NCBI RefSeq assembly: GCF_017921835.1
Contig: NZ_JAGEMN010000002.1
Span: forward strand, 124,001 to 188,000
Direction: 5' to 3'
Length of the DNA stretch: 64,000 nt
DNA from: Sporosarcina sp. 6E9
Lineage (GTDB): Bacteria; Bacillota; Bacilli; Bacillales_A; Planococcaceae
Positions 35,047 through 43,882 of the stretch are shown here, piece after piece. The position numbers and the translations under genes are program-made. The notes below the pieces were generated by a model, which made no database searches, was not told the origin of the DNA, and saw only the letters and a list, made by a program, of their open reading frames with translations. The stretch's first letter is position 1. Each line of letters starts with the position of its first letter.

Positions 35047-36540
35047 TTATTTAGGAGCCGCCTCTGGGTGATACTCCGCGTTGTAAGTATTACGTGCTTC
35101 CACAAAACGATTGACAACATCCGTATCTTTTCTCTTTAACAATAAACTAAGTGAAACGAAAATAATCACATTTACCAATAAAGCCCAAACGCCTGCATGA
35201 AATCCAAATGGCGCAGATGTAAATGCTGGAATAAACGTCAATGCTACAACAGTTAATACGCCTACCGATAGACCCCAGATTGCTGCAGTCGGGTGAGATT
35301 TCTTCCAACTGATAGCACCGATTGTGGGTACAATTAATTGAGCAGTACCGGCTAAAGCTGCTATACCTATCGTAATTAGTACACCTGGGACGACCAGCGC
35401 CATAAAGTAAGCAATTAATGAAAACAATACAAGCGACCAGCGGCCAACTTTCATAATACTTTGCTGACTAGCCTTGGGATTCATATAGCGCTGATAAATA
35501 TCTAACGTCACAATCGTTGATACTGCATGAATTTGTGAATTAGCTGTAGACATAGCTGCTGCCGCACCGGCTGCTAATATAAGTGAAGCTAATGCAAATG
35601 GTGCGTGCTTCGTTAACATTATTGGTAAAATATGATCTGGATTTTCTAAACCCGGTTCTAATATCACACCAGAATATCCCGTCAAGACTGAACCGATATA
35701 AGCAATTGCCGCCAAACCAAGTAAAAATGGCATTAAGTTGAATAATTGACCGCTTTTAACAGAATACATTCTCAGCCAAATTTGTGGTCCCATAAATGCA
35801 CCGATTGCCGTAATTACAAATAAAGAAAACCACATTGAATACCCCATACTACCGAGCGGTCCGGGCATCGTTAAATGACTGGAATGCTCACTAATCAATT
35901 GTCCAAACATAGCGACAGGCCCACCAAGCTTTTGGGCAATATAAAAACCTGCAAAGATCATTCCAAAAAACAATAATGCCCCATATATAATATCCGTCCA
36001 AGCAACTGCTCGAATTCCTCCAACCCAGACATAAATAACGATTACCAAATAGAATAAGAAAGCAGATAACCAAAAAGGAATTAAACCACCTGATGCGATT
36101 TCAATTAAATACGCCCCTCCCATCAATTGGATCTGTAAGTAGGGAATAGTAAAAATCAGCATTATTCCTGCAACAATTATTCGCAGTACTTCATTATTAT
36201 AAAAATCTCCTAGCAAGTCCGAAGCGGTGATATAATTAAACTTCTTACCTAAAAACCATACGCGCTTTCCTACTGAGAAGTACATATAACCGAATAAAAG
36301 ATTCCAAGCCAAAGCCGTCAAATAGACTGGACCATGTACATAAAAAGTAGCATTTGACCCTAAAAAAGCAAAAGCACTCCACCATGTGGCTGAAACCGTA
36401 AAGAATACTGCAATACTTCCCATACCCCGACCTTGAATGAAGAAATCCTCACTTGTATTAGTAGATTTATTAGCCGCTAAAAAACCAACGAGCAGCGGTA
36501 TAATCATAAACGCAGCAATAATTAATAGACCAGCTGTCAT
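35047..36540 (-). CDS. Sodium:solute symporter family transporter
   Basis: A 497-aa protein with about thirteen membrane helices of the SSS family (PutP/PanF-like). The conserved GSNATFYVHGP, WVGGIRAVAWTDIIYG and ASLILAAGAAAAMSTANSQIHA stretches are present; the last (about residue 310-330) holds the sodium-site Ser/Thr region. It is 30 bp downstream of a small two-helix membrane protein that is typical of such symporter pairs, and it lies between a ureide-type hydrolase and an amidohydrolase, so it probably imports their substrate. The exact solute is unknown. Confidence 0.88.
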   Translation of the reverse strand: MTAGLLIIAAFMIIPLLVGFLAANKSTNTSEDFFIQGRGMGSIAVFFTVSATWWSAFAFLGSNATFYVHGPVYLTALAWNLLFGYMYFSVGKRVWFLGKKFNYITASDLLGDFYNNEVLRIIVAGIMLIFTIPYLQIQLMGGAYLIEIASGGLIPFWLSAFLFYLVIVIYVWVGGIRAVAWTDIIYGALLFFGMIFAGFYIAQKLGGPVAMFGQLISEHSSHLTMPGPLGSMGYSMWFSLFVITAIGAFMGPQIWLRMYSVKSGQLFNLMPFLLGLAAIAYIGSVLTGYSGVILEPGLENPDHILPIMLTKHAPFALASLILAAGAAAAMSTANSQIHAVSTIVTLDIYQRYMNPKASQQSIMKVGRWSLVLFSLIAYFMALVVPGVLITIGIAALAGTAQLIVPTIGAISWKKSHPTAAIWGLSVGVLTVVALTFIPAFTSAPFGFHAGVWALLVNVIIFVSLSLLLKRKDTDVVNRFVEARNTYNAEYHPEAAPK

Positions 36541-36570
36541 CTAAATTCCCCTCTCCTATCTTCTCTGCAT

Positions 36571-36798
36571 TTAATCTGCTTTGAGCTTACTTCCCCAATT
36601 AGTTAAATAACCAATTAAAAATAAAACCGTTAAGACAAACCACCAAATCAAACTCCAGAAAATTAGAAAAGGTATTCCTAAAATGATAGGTTCAACCTTA
36701 TTTGCCAACAAAATCACTGGCGATTCCATCATAATAAAGCAAAGAATAATTAAACTATAAAGCAGCACCTTTTTGCCCGGAACTTTAGTCTTAGACAT
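36571..36798 (-). CDS. Small two-helix membrane protein, symporter partner
   Basis: A 75-aa protein with two membrane helices (about residues 10-30 and 38-60) and the phrase PFLIFWSLIWWFVLTVLFL. It resembles the small DUF3311/YhdT-like proteins encoded just before SSS-family symporters. The ATG at 36798 is chosen over an earlier TTG because of AAGGAAAGG upstream. Its function is probably assembly or stability of the symporter. Confidence 0.72.
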   Translation of the reverse strand: MSKTKVPGKKVLLYSLIILCFIMMESPVILLANKVEPIILGIPFLIFWSLIWWFVLTVLFLIGYLTNWGSKLKAD

Positions 36799-36854
36799 GA
36801 TATCCAACCTTTCCTTCAAATTTTTTCAATCAAAAGTTTAGCCACCTTCGATAA

Positions 36855-38141
36855 TCACACAGTTTCTTGAATTCTATTACTTATTAACACGATGTCTTTT
36901 TCCGTTGCCATATTAACCATTGTCCGGTAAAACAGTTCTGTTCCGAGCGAAATATCTTCTGGTGAAGAATATTCTTTCGGATTATGACTAATTCCGTCCT
37001 TTGAGCGAACAAAAATCATTCCGTAGTCACAAACGTAAGACATCGCGAGTGAGTCGTGAAATGGACCACTCATTAGCTCCGGAGGATTGAGTCCCATATT
37101 CTTGCTTTCAATCCTCATCACATTCTTTATTTTTTCACTACAAAATCGCGGTTCATTCCTCGTGTCTTCCGATATTGTGTAGGTTAAACCATGCGTTTCT
37201 GCAACTTTTTCAAACTCAATTAATAGCTCTTTTTCAATTTCATCTCTTCTTCGTTCATCTATATCTCGTAAGTCCATTGTAAACCTCACCTTTTCAGGAA
37301 TGATATTCCTTGAATCCGGGAATACCTCCAAGCTACCAATCGTTCCAACCGTGGGTGCCCCAGGGACTTTGGCGGCCAGCTCGTTCAACTTAATAATAAT
37401 CTTTGCTGCTCCAACAAGTGCATCTTGTCGCATCGGCATCGGAACAGATCCTGCATGTCCAGCAAGTCCAGTAAATTCTACCGTCTGCCAAAGTGGTCCT
37501 GAAATTCCTGTTACAATACCAACCGCTTCCCCTTGCGCTTCTAGCACGGGACCTTGTTCAATATGAAGCTCTAAAAAAGCGGCTATTGTTGTTGGGTCAT
37601 ACTCTGAATCTAGGAATCCATTAGGATCACAACCGAATTCAATTAATGATTCTCTCCTTGTCATGCCGTTTTTATCTTTTCTATCTAGCTCCCCTTCTTC
37701 CAATTTCCCAAGAATCCCCCTTACGCCAAAAAGCCCTTTATTAAATCGACTTCCTTCTTCATCCGAAAAAGCTACCAGTTCAATTGGAAGCGATGGGGTT
37801 ATATTTTGTTCTTTCATAGTTTGTATTGCCTCTAGTGCACCCAACACACCAAGAACACCGTCGTATCTTCCCCCATAAGGTTGTGAATCAATATGGGATC
37901 CAACCATTAGTATTTTTTCATCAGAGCATTCACCGTTCCATCTTCCAATTAAATTACCAAAGTTATCAATTCTTGTTTCAAGTCCTACTTCTTCCATCCA
38001 GCTTTTCACTTTTAGAACAGCTTCTTTATCCTCTGGCGAATGAGCCAGTCTAGAAACCCCAGTACTTCCTAGCTTTCCAATTTTAGATAGTTCAAAAATA
38101 CGAGTATTTAAGCGCTCCGCATTAATTGTTAACGCTTTCAT
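36855..38141 (-). CDS. M20-type N-carbamoyl-amino-acid / ureide hydrolase
   Basis: A 428-aa zinc hydrolase of the HyuC/AllC/beta-ureidopropionase group. Metal ligands are visible in VGSHIDSQPYGGRYDG, AFSDEEGSRFNKGLFG and ELHIEQGPVLE, with the C-terminal His in GISHNPKEYSS. The ATG at 38141 follows AGGAGGATAA. The enzyme removes a carbamoyl group from an N-carbamoyl amino acid or acts on allantoate. With the aminotransferase and MmsA nearby, N-carbamoyl-beta-alanine is an attractive substrate; this is inference. It is the first gene of the operon that continues with the symporter pair and the amidohydrolase. Confidence 0.85.
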   Translation of the reverse strand: MKALTINAERLNTRIFELSKIGKLGSTGVSRLAHSPEDKEAVLKVKSWMEEVGLETRIDNFGNLIGRWNGECSDEKILMVGSHIDSQPYGGRYDGVLGVLGALEAIQTMKEQNITPSLPIELVAFSDEEGSRFNKGLFGVRGILGKLEEGELDRKDKNGMTRRESLIEFGCDPNGFLDSEYDPTTIAAFLELHIEQGPVLEAQGEAVGIVTGISGPLWQTVEFTGLAGHAGSVPMPMRQDALVGAAKIIIKLNELAAKVPGAPTVGTIGSLEVFPDSRNIIPEKVRFTMDLRDIDERRRDEIEKELLIEFEKVAETHGLTYTISEDTRNEPRFCSEKIKNVMRIESKNMGLNPPELMSGPFHDSLAMSYVCDYGMIFVRSKDGISHNPKEYSSPEDISLGTELFYRTMVNMATEKDIVLISNRIQETV

Positions 38142-38480
38142 AATTATCCTCCTCATCTAGATATAAATTTAATATTCTACTAACGTGTAAAAAAATCACA
38201 ATCGACATCACAATGAAATGTTATATAATGCATAATATAAAGTCTATTACAAAAATTAATAACAATCTTTTGACATAGTGTTAAATCGCTTCTTCTTATT
38301 TTATACTTTACGTAAATAATTTAGCTTTCAGCGACCGTCGATCTCGGGGATACCAGCATTTCCCACTAATCGTTCTCAGTCGAAGTTTGCATCAACCCCT
38401 GATTCCAGCACATTTTTCTAGAATGTAAAAGTTGTCAATAAATGCCTCATAGTTAGAAACCTGCAAAGTTCGTCCAAATA
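38142..38480. other. Intergenic region upstream of the hydrolase operon
   Basis: No gene is seen in about 340 bp. It holds a palindrome TTTACGTAAA (38307-38316) that shares GTAAA with the inverted repeat in front of the PucR-type gene, so it might be a related operator. A somewhat GC-richer stretch (38330-38410) has no recognisable structure. Confidence 0.35.
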
Positions 38481-38489
38481 TGGTATACT
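38481..38489 (+). promoter_or_regulatory. Extended -10 promoter before the short leader RNA
   Basis: TGGTATACT is an extended -10 element, with TATACT at 38484-38489; no good -35 was seen. Transcription would start near 38496. Confidence 0.45.
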
Positions 38490-38495
38490 AGTAGT

Positions 38496-38566
38496 AGACA
38501 TTCTTCGTCTAATCGTTTACCGTTTTTTCAACTTTCGATGCTTAGGGCATTGCCTAAGCTTTTTTT
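38496..38566 (+). ncRNA. Possible short RNA or attenuated leader before the YkvS-like gene
   Basis: Between an extended -10 promoter and the YkvS-like gene is an intrinsic terminator: GCTTAGG (38540-38546), short loop, CCTAAGC (38553-38559), then seven T. No rightward gene precedes it, so the terminator can only end a transcript of about 70 nt begun at that promoter. It may be a small RNA or an attenuator of the downstream gene. No known riboswitch class was recognised. Confidence 0.4.
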
Positions 38567-38606
38567 AATAGTGTCGAAGATAATCGTATCAATAGGAGGG
38601 GTTCAC

Positions 38607-38828
38607 ATGGCTTTTCCACGTAAGGAAAGACCAGTATCGGACTTTGTAGCAGCGCGCAAGGTCGATGAAGAGATTTCATTTGTTCGGAACGACTATAAGG
38701 TTTACGGGACTATTTATAAGATTCTTGAAAACTCTGTTATCGTACAAATTTCAAATGAAGATGCAGATTTAATCGGTGCGGCCTCAAATCTTACTGTTGT
38801 TTCACACAAAAACTATTCTGTTGATTGA
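38607..38828 (+). CDS. YkvS-like small protein (DUF2187)
   Basis: A 73-aa protein of the YkvS/DUF2187 type, with a KOW-like beta-barrel pattern (ISFVRNDYKVYGTIYKILENSVIVQI). The ATG at 38607 follows AGGAGGGG; the longer in-frame upstream part crosses a terminator and is not coding. Its function is unknown. It is preceded by a short terminated leader and followed by its own hairpin, so it is a single-gene unit, possibly controlled by attenuation. Confidence 0.8.
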   Translation: MAFPRKERPVSDFVAARKVDEEISFVRNDYKVYGTIYKILENSVIVQISNEDADLIGAASNLTVVSHKNYSVD

Positions 38829-38840
38829 TTTATATAAGAA

Positions 38841-38872
38841 GACATCGCTAACTACTGGCGATGCCTTTTTTT
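38841..38872 (+). terminator. Terminator after the YkvS-like gene
   Basis: CATCGC pairs with GCGATG over a 9-nt loop and is followed by seven T. Confidence 0.7.
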
Positions 38873-38933
38873 ATTTTTGCAGGATTCTAGCTCCCTTTCA
38901 TTGAAGGATACTTCATGAAAGGGGATAAAAACT

Positions 38934-39596
38934 ATGATTCGTACACTGTTCGTTGCCGCTATTACGATAATGGGGATTATCTATATATTTTTCATTCCTC
39001 CTGAAGCGGTTGGTTTTAAAATTTTCATGAAATTAATTCCCATGGCGCTCGTTATTTTATTCGCGATTGGAACTAGGTCCTTCCTTCCTCGTATGTACAA
39101 ACGAATGATCATTATCGGTCTGTTCGTCAGTATGATTGCAGATGGTGTTATTTACTGGTTCCTTGCCGGTCTTGTTACTTTTTTTATTGCGCATCTTTTT
39201 TATATTTTTGCTTTCCGCAAAATCCCGCGCAAGGCAATTCCTAAATGGGCAGCAACCCTTCTCCTATTATATGGTGTCGGGATGGCTTATTGGATAGCTG
39301 GTTCACAATTCCGCATTGGTGAACATTTTCTTGGCATTGCGATTATCGCTTACATCTCAATCATTTTACTGATGGGCTGGATGGCGATTCGTACGCACCT
39401 TCCGTTAGTAATTATGGGTGCATTGCTCTTTATATTTTCAGATTCAGTGCTAGCGCTTGACCGGTTCGTCTACGATATTCCGTACCGTGATGCGTTTGTC
39501 ATGATTACATACTACGCGGCACAAGTTTTCATCGCGGCAAGCGTTGGAAGTCGTGCCATCAAATTTTCCGTAAATCCAAAAAGTCTGATAAGATAG
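38934..39596 (+). CDS. YhhN/TMEM86-family lysoplasmalogenase-like protein
   Basis: A 220-aa membrane protein with about eight helices. The family signature residues are visible in MIADGVIYWF (Asp) and the C-terminal FSDSVLALDRF. Relatives hydrolyse the vinyl-ether bond of lysoplasmalogens. Plasmalogens are not typical of aerobic Bacillales, so the actual substrate here is uncertain. AAAGGGG precedes the ATG. It is followed by pepT after 39 bp. Confidence 0.8.
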   Translation: MIRTLFVAAITIMGIIYIFFIPPEAVGFKIFMKLIPMALVILFAIGTRSFLPRMYKRMIIIGLFVSMIADGVIYWFLAGLVTFFIAHLFYIFAFRKIPRKAIPKWAATLLLLYGVGMAYWIAGSQFRIGEHFLGIAIIAYISIILLMGWMAIRTHLPLVIMGALLFIFSDSVLALDRFVYDIPYRDAFVMITYYAAQVFIAASVGSRAIKFSVNPKSLIR

Positions 39597-39635
39597 AATT
39601 ATTATCAGGAATTTATTTTAGGAGGTATTTTTATA

Positions 39636-40862
39636 ATGAAAGAAAAATTGATCGAACGACTTGTACGCTATGCAAAAATCGATACACAGTCTGATTTTAA
39701 CAGTACGGAATGTCCCACAACTCCCGGGCAATGGGACTTGCTGCATGTTCTACAAAAAGAACTTGAGGACATTGGGATGAAGGAAATTACGCTAGATGAC
39801 AACGGCTATTTGTTTGCGACGCTTCCATCGAATACCCATCGCGATGTTCCGGTCATCGGGTTTCTTGCGCATGTTGACACGGCGACCGATTATACGGGGA
39901 AAAATGTTAAACCGCAACGTTTCGATGATTATGATGGAAAAGACGTGCAGCTGAACGACAATACTGTTATGGCGGTTAATGATTTTCCAGAACTGAAAAA
40001 TTACGTCGGCCACACACTGATTACGACAGACGGCACGACCCTCTTGGGAGCGGACAATAAAGCGGGTATTGCTGAAATCGTAACTGCAATGGAATATTTG
40101 ATTGATAATCCCGAAATTAAACACGGGAAACTTCGAATCGCGTTTACGCCAGACGAAGAAATCGGGCGTGGTCCACATAAATTTGATGTCGAGAAATTTG
40201 GCGCGAAATACGCTTATACAATGGACGGCGGTCCACTTGGCGAACTGCAATATGAAAGTTTCAATGCCGCGGGCGCAACAATAACATTCCATGGTACAAG
40301 TGTACATCCAGGTTCCGCGAAAGATAAAATGGTGAATTCGATTTTAGTCGCGAGTAGATTTCAAGCGGCAATGCCTGCCGATGAAGTTCCTGAAAAAACA
40401 GCGGATTATGAAGGGTTTATCCATCTTATGCAGTTCGACGGTTCTACCGAGAAGACGACTCTCGGCTATATCATTCGCTATTTTGACCGCGAAACATTCG
40501 AAGCACGAAAACAACTAATGGTTGAAACTGCTGACAAACTGAAGGAAGAGTACGGTGAAAATGCAATCTCATTAGAAATTGAAGATCAGTACTTTAATAT
40601 GCGCGAAAAAATTGAACCGGTCATGGAAATCGTTGAAATCATTTCCGATGCTTTCAAAAACCTTGATATTGAACCGAATATTGTCCCCGTTCGCGGTGGT
40701 ACAGATGGTTCACAACTATCCTATATGGGCATGCCGACGCCGAATATTTTCACGGGTGGCGAAAACTATCACGGAAAATACGAATACATTTCCGTCGATA
40801 ATATGGTGAAAGCAACAAATGTCATTATTGAAGCCGTCAAATTGTTTGAGGAACGCGCGTAA
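39636..40862 (+). CDS. pepT: Peptidase T (tripeptide aminopeptidase)
   Basis: A 408-aa zinc peptidase of the M20B family that releases the N-terminal residue of tripeptides in the cytoplasm. Metal-site sequences are [14 protein letters not shown] (His, Asp; about 75), [12 protein letters not shown] (Asp; about 138) and TPDEEIGRG (Glu-Glu; about 172); [11 protein letters not shown] and [12 protein letters not shown] follow near the C-terminus. Length is normal. AGGAGG precedes the ATG. The DMT-type transporter begins 12 bp after its stop and may be cotranscribed. Confidence 0.95.
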   Translation: MKEKLIERLVRYAKIDTQSDFNSTECPTTPGQWDLLHVLQKELEDIGMKEITLDDNGYLFATLPSNTHRDVPVIGFLAHVDTATDYTGKNVKPQRFDDYDGKDVQLNDNTVMAVNDFPELKNYVGHTLITTDGTTLLGADNKAGIAEIVTAMEYLIDNPEIKHGKLRIAFTPDEEIGRGPHKFDVEKFGAKYAYTMDGGPLGELQYESFNAAGATITFHGTSVHPGSAKDKMVNSILVASRFQAAMPADEVPEKTADYEGFIHLMQFDGSTEKTTLGYIIRYFDRETFEARKQLMVETADKLKEEYGENAISLEIEDQYFNMREKIEPVMEIVEIISDAFKNLDIEPNIVPVRGGTDGSQLSYMGMPTPNIFTGGENYHGKYEYISVDNMVKATNVIIEAVKLFEERA

Positions 40863-40874
40863 GTAGGAATTCTA

Positions 40875-41831
40875 TTGAAGGAAATCTGGATTGGGATCCT
40901 CTCTTCAGTGTTTTTTGCGGTGACATTCATCTTGAACAGATCAATGGAATTGTCTGGAGGAAGCTGGCTTTGGAGTTCCTCTCTTCGATATTTCTTTATG
41001 ATTCCATTTTTGATTGCCATCGTTGCGTATCGTAAAGGCTTTGCACCGATGAAGAAAGAAATGAAGGCAAACTCCTTTCCTTTCTTCATCTGGAGTGTTG
41101 TCGCTTTTGTATTTTTCTACGCACCGCTTACATACGCAGCTGCATACAGTCCAGGTTGGTTACTTGCAGGTACTTGGCAATTAACAATAGTCGCTGGGGT
41201 CTTGCTGGCCCCTTTTTTCACATTGGTTATGAATGAAAGAAAGGTCAGACAGAGGATACCTGCTATTTCGTTCGGCATAACATTGATCATCATAGCGGGT
41301 GTTATCCTCATTCAAATTCCACATGCGCAGAGTGTTGAAGTACGCACCCTTTTATTCGGCATCATTCCGATTTTATTTGCTGCATTTGCTTATCCGCTCG
41401 GCAATCGAAAAACGATGGAACTTCTTGGAGGTCGGCTTGATACATTTCAACGGGTTCTAGCCATGACACTAATGACAGTACCCGTTTGGATTGGAATTTC
41501 AATTTACGCTTTCGTCACGGTTGGCCCCCCTTCTATGAATCAACTCATGCAATCGTTCATCGTCGGCGTTAGCTCAGGTGTTATTGCCACGACATTATTT
41601 TTCATGGCAACAGACCGGGTTCGAGACGACCAAAGTAAATTGGCTGCGGTCGAAGCTACACAGTCAACACAGCTCATTTTCGTCATTCTTGGTGAGATGG
41701 CGATTCTTGGTATCGCTGTTCCTGGTCCAATTGCCCTTGTTGGTATTGCGGTCATTATTGCCGGAATGGCAATGCATAGTTTTTCATTCGGCACTTGTGA
41801 AAAAAAGACAAATGCATGCATTTTGAATTGA
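40875..41831 (+). CDS. EmrE-like multidrug/metabolite transporter
   Basis: A 318-aa protein with about ten membrane helices of the drug/metabolite superfamily (the multidrug resistance efflux family with duplicated EmrE-like units). Phrases typical of it are ILNRSMELSGGSWLWSSSLRYFFMI split over residues 18-45, and LFGIIPILFAAFAYPLGNRK. It starts with a TTG at 40875 after TAGGAATT, 12 bp after pepT. Substrate unknown. Confidence 0.82.
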   Translation: MKEIWIGILSSVFFAVTFILNRSMELSGGSWLWSSSLRYFFMIPFLIAIVAYRKGFAPMKKEMKANSFPFFIWSVVAFVFFYAPLTYAAAYSPGWLLAGTWQLTIVAGVLLAPFFTLVMNERKVRQRIPAISFGITLIIIAGVILIQIPHAQSVEVRTLLFGIIPILFAAFAYPLGNRKTMELLGGRLDTFQRVLAMTLMTVPVWIGISIYAFVTVGPPSMNQLMQSFIVGVSSGVIATTLFFMATDRVRDDQSKLAAVEATQSTQLIFVILGEMAILGIAVPGPIALVGIAVIIAGMAMHSFSFGTCEKKTNACILN

Positions 41832-41867
41832 AAAAGGGTCAACTCCTAGAGCGAGTCGACCCTTTCT
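41832..41867 (+). terminator. Terminator after the EmrE-like gene
   Basis: AAAGGGTC and GACCCTTT pair, with ACTC and GAGT extending the stem inside; a TTTCTC tail follows. Confidence 0.75.
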
Positions 41868-41882
41868 CATGTTTGATTTGCG

Positions 41883-41936
41883 GATATCCGACAGATAATC
41901 TATTATATCCGACACTCACACGATTATATCCGCAAA
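41883..41936. repeat. Degenerate 21-bp-period repeat, three units
   Basis: The core TATCCG recurs at 41885, 41906 and 41927, exactly 21 bp apart. Two of the units read TATCCGACA, and two are preceded by ATTA. It lies between the terminator of the EmrE-like gene and the 3' end of the ABC binding-protein gene. A second 21-bp-period array with a different core lies at 52260-52347. Confidence 0.65.
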
Positions 41937-41965
41937 ACAAGACTTTAGAACCGCCTTACAACACA

Positions 41966-43075
41966 TTAATCGCGGTCATATTTCCCAATAACTTCAACGG
42001 CTTTCTCAGTGATTGACGTGTCAATCGCTTTATCTAAATCGACATCGCCGCGGATTGCATCGTTTTCTTTATAAACATTGAATTGCTTTTCAATATCGTC
42101 AATAAACATCTTGCCATCGGGATCTAGACCCGTTACATTTACTTTCTCCCATAGTTCAGGGTCTTTCAGTGCTGTATGCTTTGTCATAATCTTGATGATT
42201 TCATCTTTTTCAATTCCTTTAATAAATGCATCGTTATAGTCTCGGACGCCTTTTAAGTAAGCTGCCATAAACCGCAACGAAATATCTTGTTCCTCTGCCA
42301 TGAATTGTGGTGAACCGAGTACCATCGCAATTTGTGACTCTGGTGCATAATCTGTCGCATCTAGGAAACGTTTATGGAATCCATTTTCGATACCTTGAGT
42401 GATGAGCGGCTCGATATTTAATGCGACATCAATCGTCCCTGCATCGATTGCCCCTAACATACTTCCAAAATCCCCCATAAGCACAAATTCGACGTCATCT
42501 TCAGTTAATCCGGCATGCTTTAACATCTCTTGATAGATATACCAGTCAATCGAGTAAAGCGATGACACGGCAATTTTCTTGCCTTTCATATCCGCGTAAT
42601 CTTTGATTTCATCGACCATATGATTTCCGATAACAAAAGTGAAATACGATTTCCCTGGATTATTATGCCCTTTATCCGCAATAATCTTAACATCAATCCC
42701 TTGTGCAATTGCGTTGAAGAAAGATGCAGTTGAGACGCCACCCGCAATGTCCACTTCTCCTGCTGCTAACGCGGGAAGCATATCATCACTGTTGGCGAAT
42801 TGTGCAAATTCGACCTCGATATTATAGTCTTCAAAATAGCCTTTTTCTTTCGCGATGTAGAAACCTGCTCCGGATGCGGCCCCGTCTTCCGCAATGACAA
42901 CTTTGGTCTTCTTCTCAAGAGGGCTTAAGTCTCCTGAAGGATTTTCCGCACTGATTTCATCATCTACACCTTTGGGTGGGTCGGTCTTCACCGTCTCCTT
43001 TGCTGAACAGGCACTGATGATTAACATAAACAAGAAAAGCGGAATCAACCATCCGCTTTTAATCCATTTTGCCAT
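41966..43075 (-). CDS. NitT/TauT-type ABC substrate-binding lipoprotein
   Basis: A 369-aa binding protein of the NMT1/THI5-like (SsuA/TauA) fold. The signal peptide ends in a lipobox, LIISAC, so it is membrane-anchored. Core sequences are AAGEVDIAGGVSTASFFNAI and MGDFGSMLGAIDAGTIDVAL, typical of this fold. ATG at 43075 follows AAGGAGAGA; upstream in-frame residues overlap the ATPase end. It delivers the substrate to the permease and ATPase encoded upstream. Sulfonates, nitrate, pyrimidine precursors or aromatic acids are possible; none can be chosen. Confidence 0.87.
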   Translation of the reverse strand: MAKWIKSGWLIPLFLFMLIISACSAKETVKTDPPKGVDDEISAENPSGDLSPLEKKTKVVIAEDGAASGAGFYIAKEKGYFEDYNIEVEFAQFANSDDMLPALAAGEVDIAGGVSTASFFNAIAQGIDVKIIADKGHNNPGKSYFTFVIGNHMVDEIKDYADMKGKKIAVSSLYSIDWYIYQEMLKHAGLTEDDVEFVLMGDFGSMLGAIDAGTIDVALNIEPLITQGIENGFHKRFLDATDYAPESQIAMVLGSPQFMAEEQDISLRFMAAYLKGVRDYNDAFIKGIEKDEIIKIMTKHTALKDPELWEKVNVTGLDPDGKMFIDDIEKQFNVYKENDAIRGDVDLDKAIDTSITEKAVEVIGKYDRD

Positions 43076-43089
43076 TGAATCTCTCCTTT

Positions 43090-43878
43090 TCAATCCTCTT
43101 CTCGTCTTGACCGTTGAACTTCTTCTTGCAAATGGTGCCATATTTCAACAAACTGCGCGGCCATGGTTGAGTCCTCGCGAATATCCTCGATTCTTCGCGG
43201 TCGTGGCATTTCAACTTTTATTTCACGGATGATTTTCCCTGGTTGGGAGCTCATTAACAGAATTCGATCGGCGAGTAGTAATGCTTCGTCGATACTGTGG
43301 GTGATGAAAAGTACAGTCTTTCCTGTTTCCTCCCAAATGGATAGAAGTTCCGCTTGTAATATAAATTTGTTCTGCTCATCGAGCGCGGCAAATGGTTCAT
43401 CCATCAGAAGGATTTCAGGATCGTTTGCAAAAGCCCTTGCAATACTCACCCGCTGTTTCATCCCCCCGGATAATTCTTTCGGATAAAGGGATGAAAATTT
43501 ATCGAGCCCTGTTTTCTTTAAATAATAAGCGGTCCGTTCTTTTATTACTTTTTTCGGCATATGTCGCATTTTAAGACCAAATGCCACATTTTCTTCTACA
43601 GTTAACCACGGAATAATGCCTCTTTCTTGAAATACCATGGATTGTAACGGTCGATCCTCTTTGTCTGTCGCAATCGTGAAATCACCAATACTAGGATTTT
43701 CAAGCTCCGCCAATATTCGTAGCAGCGTCGTTTTTCCACATCCGCTTGGTCCTACAATACAAACAAATTCGCCTTCATTGATTGTGAGCGTAATGTCATC
43801 AAGTGCAGTAACGCTTCCTTGCTTTTTATAAAATGCTTTTGTTAAATTAGTGACTTCAATTTTCGGTTTATTACGCAT
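43090..43878 (-). CDS. NitT/TauT-type ABC ATP-binding protein
   Basis: A 262-aa ATPase with Walker A GPSGCGKTT (about 41), signature ELSGGMKQRV, Walker B LLMDEPFAALDE and the switch His in FITHSIDEA. This set is typical of SsuB/TauB-type proteins. The ATG at 43878 follows GGAGGTGAA and starts 5 nt after the permease stop. It energises the permease encoded just upstream. Confidence 0.92.
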   Translation of the reverse strand: MRNKPKIEVTNLTKAFYKKQGSVTALDDITLTINEGEFVCIVGPSGCGKTTLLRILAELENPSIGDFTIATDKEDRPLQSMVFQERGIIPWLTVEENVAFGLKMRHMPKKVIKERTAYYLKKTGLDKFSSLYPKELSGGMKQRVSIARAFANDPEILLMDEPFAALDEQNKFILQAELLSIWEETGKTVLFITHSIDEALLLADRILLMSSQPGKIIREIKVEMPRPRRIEDIREDSTMAAQFVEIWHHLQEEVQRSRREED

Positions 43879-43882
43879 CTGT

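Noticed and set aside
38307..38316. TTTACGTAAA as a definite PucR site
   Set aside because: Only a 10-bp palindrome and 165 bp from the start codon; kept only as a weak hint.
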